18,153 nucleotides of DNA. Source: DASVXQ01 sp046727955. GTDB taxonomy: Bacteria; Actinomycetota; CALGFH01. The notes beneath the pieces are model-generated. The model was given only the letters and a program-made list of their open reading frames with translations, did not search any database and was not told the DNA's origin. The stretch spans positions 1 to 18,153 of the forward strand of contig JBKPDO010000379.1 in NCBI GenBank assembly GCA_046727955.1. The letters are read 5' to 3'. Below, piece by piece: positions 13,913 to 18,153 of this stretch; position 1 is the first letter of the stretch; the number at the start of each line of letters is the position of its first letter. The position numbers and the translations under genes are program-made.

Positions 13913-14563
13913 CTAGCGCGTCTCGTCCGGGCGGCGCACCAGCGACACCGCCAGGCCATCGCCGATGGTGAGGATGACCGAGTCCAGCCGCTCGTCCTCG
14001 GCGATCCGGCGGGCGTACAGGCGCAGACCCTCGGTGGCGGGGTCGGACGCCTTGGCGTCGACCACCCGGCCGGACCACAGGACGTTGTCCGCCAGGATCA
14101 CCCCGCCGGGGCGCACCAGCCGCAGTGCGTGTACGAGGTACTCGGGGTATTCGTCCTTGCGTGCGTCGATGAAGGCCATGTCGTAGCCACCGTCGCTGAG
14201 CCGGGGAAGCACGTCGAGAGCGCGGCCCAGGATCGCGCGGACGCGGGCGGAGACGCGGGCCTCCTCGTAGCTTGCCTTGGCGAGCCGCTGGTGCTCCGGA
14301 TCGGCCTCGATAGTGGTGAGCGTTCCCTTGAGCGCGAGGCCCCTGGCGAGCCAGATGCCCGAGTAGCCGGCGCCCGAGCCGATCTCGACCACAGCCTGAG
14401 CGTCCACCCAGCGTGCGGCCAGTCGGAGGAATGCGCCCGTGTCCGCCGACACCGGTGGCATGCCACCGGCGGCGGCGCGCTCGCGAGCGTGGCGCAAGAC
14501 ATCGTCTTCGCCCGCGGTCAGCTCGCTCAGGTAGGTAGCGATCGCATTGGCCTGTACGACCAC
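13913..14563 (-). CDS. SAM-dependent O-methyltransferase (Methyltransf_3 / COMT-like)
   Basis: A 216-residue cytosolic enzyme. The GTG at 14563 is preceded by AAAGGAG. Motif I VEIGSGAGYSGIWLA (59-73) binds S-adenosylmethionine; an acidic residue follows in TTIEADPEHQRLAK. FIDARKDEY (131-139) and LADN (157-160) supply the usual divalent-metal ligands Asp133, Asp159 and Asn160. The family methylates catechol-like hydroxyls, but the real substrate of this bacterial branch is not known. In mycobacteria a homologous gene lies beside sigE near tatB and mrp, so this neighbourhood is an old actinobacterial one. It is divergent from tatB and probably co-transcribed with the propeller gene. Confidence 0.92.
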   Translation of the reverse strand: MVVQANAIATYLSELTAGEDDVLRHARERAAAGGMPPVSADTGAFLRLAARWVDAQAVVEIGSGAGYSGIWLARGLALKGTLTTIEADPEHQRLAKASYEEARVSARVRAILGRALDVLPRLSDGGYDMAFIDARKDEYPEYLVHALRLVRPGGVILADNVLWSGRVVDAKASDPATEGLRLYARRIAEDERLDSVILTIGDGLAVSLVRRPDETR

Positions 14564-14590
14564 GACGACTCCTTTGGCGTTGGCGCAATG

Positions 14591-14629
14591 TTGACAGGCA
14601 GTTGCTCGAGGCCAGCCTAACGTCAGCGG
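14591..14629 (+). promoter_or_regulatory. Possible sigma-70 type promoter for tatB
   Basis: A consensus TTGACA hexamer lies at 14591-14596 in the divergent gap between the O-methyltransferase gene and tatB. The region 17-19 bases downstream (agcctaac) gives only a poor -10. A second candidate -10 (TAGGGT, about 14681-14686) is close to the tatB start. Neither is certain. Confidence 0.25.
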
Positions 14630-14705
14630 ACCGTTGGAGTGGCCGACGGCACGACTGAGGCCTTAGTCTGGCATCGACAGTAGGGTGCAGGGGAGGCACG
14701 GAAAC

Positions 14706-15143
14706 GTGTTCAACGTCGGGATCGGCGAGATCGCGGTCATCGTACTCGTGTGCCTGGTGGTGTTCGGGCCCGAGCGGCTGCCGCAGATCGCTCGCCAGAT
14801 CGGTCGTTTCCTCGGGCAGCTCCGCCTCACCACCCAGGCCGCGCTCGACCAGCTGAAGAAGGAGGCTGACCTCAAGGACGTCAATCTCCCCGATCTTCGG
14901 GTGGGCTCGCTGCGCGCTCAGGCAAGGGACTACGTTCGCGAGCTGCTCGACATCGAGGGGCAGATGGCCGAGCTCGAGCGCGAGCGTGAGCAGGTCAAGG
15001 CCTCGCTGGAGGCCGAGACCCAGCAGCTCAGGGCGACCGTTGATGCCGAAGCCGAGCAGCTCGAGGAGCTCAAGGCGGCCAACGCAGGCTCTGCCCGGGC
15101 CAGCGACCGCGAGCCTGCCCCAGTGGACCCCGAGGCTACGTGA
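14706..15143 (+). CDS. tatB: Sec-independent protein translocase component TatB
   Basis: A 145-residue TatA/TatB-family membrane protein of the twin-arginine export pathway, which moves folded proteins across the inner membrane. The GTG at 14706 has GGGAGG nine bases ahead. A membrane helix at residues ~4-20 (IGEIAVIVLVCLVVF) is followed by the hinge GPERLP and an amphipathic helix. A long charged coiled coil runs to about residue 125, with an acidic end. The VFGPERLP hinge and length favour TatB over TatA, and the neighbours fit: in mycobacteria tatB lies between the sigE/htrA genes and mrp. tatA and tatC are not in the window. The TGA stop is inside a hairpin. Confidence 0.88.
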   Translation: MFNVGIGEIAVIVLVCLVVFGPERLPQIARQIGRFLGQLRLTTQAALDQLKKEADLKDVNLPDLRVGSLRAQARDYVRELLDIEGQMAELEREREQVKASLEAETQQLRATVDAEAEQLEELKAANAGSARASDREPAPVDPEAT

Positions 15144-15171
15144 CGGAATCGGCTTCGCCAATTCCGTCACG
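15139..15171 (+). terminator. Hairpin terminator overlapping the tatB stop codon
   Basis: Bases 15139-15152 pair with 15158-15171 with a single mismatch, around the loop cttcg. The TGA stop at 15141-15143 is in the left arm. No U-tract follows; the stem strength alone makes termination likely. Confidence 0.65.
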
Positions 15172-15174
15172 ATG

Positions 15175-15309
15175 GATCAGACGTCCGTCTTGGCGGACAC
15201 CGTGCCGTTGTGGCGCGTGGATCAGACGTCTGCCTTGGCGGACACCGTGCCGTTGTGGCGCGTGGATCAGACGTCCGTCTTGGCGGACACCACGCCTTTG
15301 CTGGCGCGC
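15175..15309. repeat. 45 bp tandem repeat, three units
   Basis: Units begin at 15175, 15220 and 15265. The first two differ at two positions; the third is the same over its first ~27 bases and then diverges. Each contains a small hairpin (gtccg/cggac, or gtctg/cggac with a G-U pair, around a 6-base loop). The array fills the gap between the convergent tatB and mrp genes. It is non-coding as far as can be seen. Confidence 0.85.
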
Positions 15310-15319
15310 AGAGCGCGCC
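15303..15319 (-). terminator. 7 bp GC hairpin immediately after the mrp stop
   Basis: Arms 15303-15309 and 15313-15319 are perfect complements with a 3-base loop, directly following the TAA of mrp (15322-15320 on the minus strand). The short all-GC stem suits a factor-assisted or U-less terminator. Confidence 0.5.
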
Positions 15320-16426
15320 TTACGTCAGTAGCGTCAGGCGCTTGCCGACGAGGGAGCGGGTCAGCGGCGGCAGGGAGGCAGCGACCTTGAGCAGCTCCTG
15401 GCTGGCCGGTGCGTCGGGGTCGGACATCACCAGCGGCTTGCCGCTGTCGCCGCCCTCGCGCAGGCGGGCGTCCAGCGGGACCCTGCCCAGCAGGTCGGTG
15501 CCCAGCTCGCGGGCGAGCTGCTCGCCGCCGCCGATGCCGAAGATCTCGTGGCGCTCGTCGCAATTGGGGCACACGAAATAGCTCATGTTCTCGATGACTC
15601 CGGCCACCTTGATGCCGTTCTCCTGCGCGAAGCGCCCGGCCAGGATGGCGACCCGCTCCGCGGCCTCCTGCGGCGTGGTGACCAGCACCATCTCCGACCC
15701 CGGAAGCATCTGGGCGAGCGAGATCTGCACGTCGCCGGTCCCCGGCGGCAGGTCGAGCAGCACGTAGTCCTGCTCGCCCCAGTACACGTCGGTGAGGAAC
15801 TGCTGGATGGCCCGGTGCAGCATGGGGCCACGCCACGCCACCGGCCGGCCTTCGGTGAAGAAGCCGATCGAGATGATCTTCACCCCGTGCGCCTCGAGCG
15901 GCATGATCATGCCGTTGAAGCCGACCGGCCGCCCGGCGGCGCCCATCATGCGAGGTACCGAGAAGCCGTAGATGTCGCAGTCGACCACCGCGACCCGGTG
16001 CCCCTGGGCAGCCAGCGCCGCGGCCAGGTTCACCGTGACCGACGACTTGCCGACGCCGCCCTTGCCAGAGGCGACCGCCAGCACCCGGGTCGAGGAGTCG
16101 TCGCCCCAGAAGGTGATCTTTCGCTGCTGTGCCGCCTGGGGCCCACGGAGCTTGCCGACCAGCGCCTGGCGCTGCTCATCGGTCATCGAGCCGAGCTCCA
16201 CGACCACCCGTCGTACGCCCGGCAGGGGCGACACCGCGGCGGTCACGTCCTTGTTCAGGCGGTCTTTGAGCGGGCACCCCGGAATCGTCAGGAGGACCTC
16301 GACGGTGACCACACCGTCCCTGTCGATGGTGACGTCCTTCACCATCTCCAGTTCGGTGATGGGCTTGTGGATCTCGGGGTCCATAACCTGCCCGAGGGCC
16401 GCATAGACCTCGTCTCGAGTGACCAT
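15320..16426 (-). CDS. mrp: Mrp/ApbC family iron-sulfur cluster carrier ATPase
   Basis: A 368-residue cytosolic P-loop ATPase that carries and transfers Fe-S clusters. Residues ~5-80 are the MIP18/DUF59 domain (VMDPEIHKPITEL, LTIPGCPLKD). The deviant Walker A GKGGVGKSS is at 121-129, VVDCDIYG at 148-154, LLDLPPGTGD at 223-232, and the cluster-binding CPNC at 286-289. All key residues are present and the length is normal for the actinobacterial two-domain form. The ATG at 16426 follows GAAGG, a moderate site. It converges with tatB, as expected for this neighbourhood. Confidence 0.95.
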   Translation of the reverse strand: MVTRDEVYAALGQVMDPEIHKPITELEMVKDVTIDRDGVVTVEVLLTIPGCPLKDRLNKDVTAAVSPLPGVRRVVVELGSMTDEQRQALVGKLRGPQAAQQRKITFWGDDSSTRVLAVASGKGGVGKSSVTVNLAAALAAQGHRVAVVDCDIYGFSVPRMMGAAGRPVGFNGMIMPLEAHGVKIISIGFFTEGRPVAWRGPMLHRAIQQFLTDVYWGEQDYVLLDLPPGTGDVQISLAQMLPGSEMVLVTTPQEAAERVAILAGRFAQENGIKVAGVIENMSYFVCPNCDERHEIFGIGGGEQLARELGTDLLGRVPLDARLREGGDSGKPLVMSDPDAPASQELLKVAASLPPLTRSLVGKRLTLLT

Positions 16427-16483
16427 GGGGAGCCTTCACCTCACAAGGCGCCGAGCGCCGGACGAGCCGAGGGGGGAATCCCC

Positions 16484-16502
16484 CTACACTTGCGCAGTGT
16501 AG
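16484..16502. promoter_or_regulatory. Inverted repeat (possible operator) in the mrp / oxidoreductase gap
   Basis: The sequence ctacacttgcgcagtgtag has perfect 7-base arms around a 5-base centre. It is preceded by ggggg-aat-ccccc (16472-16484). It lies ~58 bp upstream of mrp and ~87 bp upstream of the oxidoreductase, where a shared regulator could act on both. No known consensus is assigned. Confidence 0.35.
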
Positions 16503-16588
16503 CAACACCGTTCACCTGTTCCCCTGGACCCGTCGCCGTGAGGGGAGCAGCCGGTCCCAGCACGGACAGCGCCAAGGAGAAGCCCCGA

Positions 16589-18153
16589 ATGTCCGAGTAC
16601 GACGCCATCGTCGCCGGTGGGGGGCCGAACGGCCTCGCCGCCGCCCTGCGCCTCGCCGAGGCGGGCTGGTCGGTCTGCCTGGTGGAGGCGAACGACGAGG
16701 TCGGTGGAGGCGCCCGTACGGCCGAAGTGACCCTGCGGGGCTTCCGCCATGACCTCGGCGCGGCCTTCCTCCCGCTGGCCACGGTGGCGCCGGCGATCGC
16801 CGGCCGCGACTTCTCCGGCTACGGCCTGCGCCTGCTGCACGCGCCGCTACCGGCCGCGCACCCGTTCCCGGGCAACCGGGCGATCGCCCTGGCCCGCTCG
16901 CCAGCGGAAACGGCCGCCTCGATCGACAAGGTCCAGCTCGGCGACGGCACCGCCTGGGCGGAGCTGGACGAGGGGTTCGGTGACGCGGTGGAGCTGTTCC
17001 TGCGCGCGCAGATGGCGCGCTGGCCGCTGGCGCAGGGCGCCAGGCTGGCGCGCCGCCTCGGCAGCGTGGGCGCGGCGCTGGGGTTCACCCGCATGCTGCT
17101 GCAGGGTGCCGGCGTGGTCGGGCGGCGGTTCGCCTCCGAGGAGGCGCGGGCCTTCCTGGTCGGCCCCGCGATGCACGCCGACCTGCAGCCCGAGGAGCCC
17201 GGCACGGGCGTCTACGCGCTGCTGCTGCACTTCCTGGGCGAGCGCCACGGCATGCCGGTGGCGGAGGGGGGCACGGGCGCACTGAGCGCCGCCATGGCGG
17301 CCAAGCTCCGCGACGCCGGCGGCCAGATCGTGACCGGACACCCGGTCGAGCGCATCGTGGTGGAGCGGGGACGCGCGGTCGGGGTCGAGGCGGGGGGTGA
17401 CGCCCTGGTCGCGCGGCGTGCGGTGATCGCCGCGCTGCAGCCGGACCAGGTCGTCCGCCTCGCCGGCCCGGAGTCGTTCCCCGCCGGCGCGCTCCAGCAG
17501 CTCCGCGACTACCGGCCCGGGCTGGGCACGTTCAAGGTCGACTGGGCCCTGGACGGCCCCGTGCCATGGTCGGCGGAGGAATGCCGCCGGGCTGCCGTGG
17601 TCCACGTGGGCGACACCGTGATGGCGATGAGCCGAGCCGCCTGGGAAGCGAACCACGGCCTGCTACCGGCGCGGCCCATGCTGATCCTCGGGCAGCCCAC
17701 GCTCGCAGATCCGAGCCGCGCGCCCGCCGGCAAGCACGTGCTCTGGGGCTACGCGCACGTCCCGACCGCGCCCGTGGGCGATGCCCTGCGCCCCCGCGCG
17801 CGTGGCGACTGGTCACGCTCGGCCGAGCCGTTCCTTGAGCGGATGGAAGCGGCCATCGAGGCGCACGCGCCTGGCTTCCGCGACCGCGTGCTCGCGCGCA
17901 GAGCGTGGACTCCGGCCGACCTCGAGGCAACCAACGCCAGTCTGGTCGGCGGCGACATCGTCAGCGGCTCGTTCGCGGTGGACCAGCAGTTGCTGTTCCG
18001 GCCGGGCTGGTCCTGGTGGCGCTGGGGGAGCCCGGTCAAGGGCCTGTACCTGGCGAGCGCCGCCCTACCGCCAGGGGGCGGGGTGCACGGGGCCTGCGGC
18101 GACCTCGCGGCCGCCCAGGCGCTCGCCGACCGGCGCCGCCCGCTGCTGGCGGG
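16589..18153 (+). CDS. FAD-dependent NAD(P)/FAD oxidoreductase, phytoene-desaturase-like (3' end outside window)
   Basis: The frame is open from ATG 16589 to the window end (521 codons with no stop). The start follows AAGGAGA eight bases upstream. A dinucleotide-binding fold opens the protein (residues ~6-34): VAGGGPNGLAAALRLAEAG, then an acidic residue in LVEANDEVGGGART, as in the phytoene desaturase / amine oxidase group. HGMPVAEGGTGALSAAMAAK (about 224-243) and the C-terminal FAD segment GLYLASAALPPGGGVHGACG (about 489-508) also fit. Family members are usually ~520 residues, so little is missing. The substrate is unknown: it could be carotenoid-like, a retinol or other polyene, or a quite different lipid. 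No carotenoid genes are nearby in the window. Confidence 0.88.
   Translation, partial: MSEYDAIVAGGGPNGLAAALRLAEAGWSVCLVEANDEVGGGARTAEVTLRGFRHDLGAAFLPLATVAPAIAGRDFSGYGLRLLHAPLPAAHPFPGNRAIALARSPAETAASIDKVQLGDGTAWAELDEGFGDAVELFLRAQMARWPLAQGARLARRLGSVGAALGFTRMLLQGAGVVGRRFASEEARAFLVGPAMHADLQPEEPGTGVYALLLHFLGERHGMPVAEGGTGALSAAMAAKLRDAGGQIVTGHPVERIVVERGRAVGVEAGGDALVARRAVIAALQPDQVVRLAGPESFPAGALQQLRDYRPGLGTFKVDWALDGPVPWSAEECRRAAVVHVGDTVMAMSRAAWEANHGLLPARPMLILGQPTLADPSRAPAGKHVLWGYAHVPTAPVGDALRPRARGDWSRSAEPFLERMEAAIEAHAPGFRDRVLARRAWTPADLEATNASLVGGDIVSGSFAVDQQLLFRPGWSWWRWGSPVKGLYLASAALPPGGGVHGACGDLAAAQALADRRRPLLA

Noticed and set aside
13578..15170. 530-codon minus-strand frame spanning tatB and the methyltransferase
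   Set aside because: It crosses three real genes in the wrong frame and has Arg/Gly/Pro-rich sequence with no family resemblance.
15175..15309. 45 bp repeats as a CRISPR array
   Set aside because: The repeats are directly adjacent with no unique spacers and there are no cas genes.

Overview
The window reads as high-G+C chromosomal DNA from an actinobacterium, probably a soil or uncultivated lineage. The grounds are codons ending almost always in G or C, frequent GTG starts behind GGAGG-type ribosome binding sites, and an O-methyltransferase / tatB / mrp cluster. From memory of actinobacterial genomes, that cluster matches the neighbourhood of sigE in mycobacteria. No rRNA, tRNA, CRISPR array or prophage was seen. 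The genus cannot be named from this stretch.

Layout. (1) 1-5.05 kb: a repeat-rich actinobacterial protein of unknown role (its start lies before the window), translationally coupled to a DUF2461 protein; a small cupin (-) divergent from leucyl aminopeptidase (M17); and an M20 amidohydrolase. Two homologous ~125 bp elements with ~20 bp terminal inverted repeats lie in the gaps, in opposite orientations. (2) 5.05-5.35 kb: an intergenic cassette of two 59 bp double-hairpin repeats, a 13 bp hairpin and a 14 bp terminator. (3) 5.3-7.67 kb: an XRE-cupin regulator divergent from an EamA transporter, followed by a histidinol-phosphatase-like IMPase gene. (4) 7.67-11.8 kb: a decayed patch with a truncated SDR gene joined to a transposase fragment, an intact DksA/TraR-like gene whose four zinc cysteines are replaced, a broken copper-binding four-helix-bundle gene, a frameshifted UgpC/MsiK-type ATPase, a pirin remnant, a lower-G+C patch and an antitoxin remnant. 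(5) 11.9-18.15 kb: ordinary genes again, namely a multi-pass membrane protein, a membrane-anchored beta-propeller, an O-methyltransferase, tatB, mrp and an FAD-dependent oxidoreductase that runs off the end.

Working together: the O-methyltransferase and beta-propeller genes look like one operon; DUF2461 is coupled to the gene before it; EamA and the phosphatase may be co-transcribed and controlled by the divergent XRE-cupin regulator. Most other genes look like single housekeeping units separated by hairpins that often include the stop codon itself.

No complete new defence, biosynthetic or mobile system could be supported. The most original signals are non-coding: the ~125 bp element family, the 59 bp double-hairpin repeat, the 45 bp triple tandem repeat between tatB and mrp, and stop codons embedded in hairpins. 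The decayed patch is the main accessory region.
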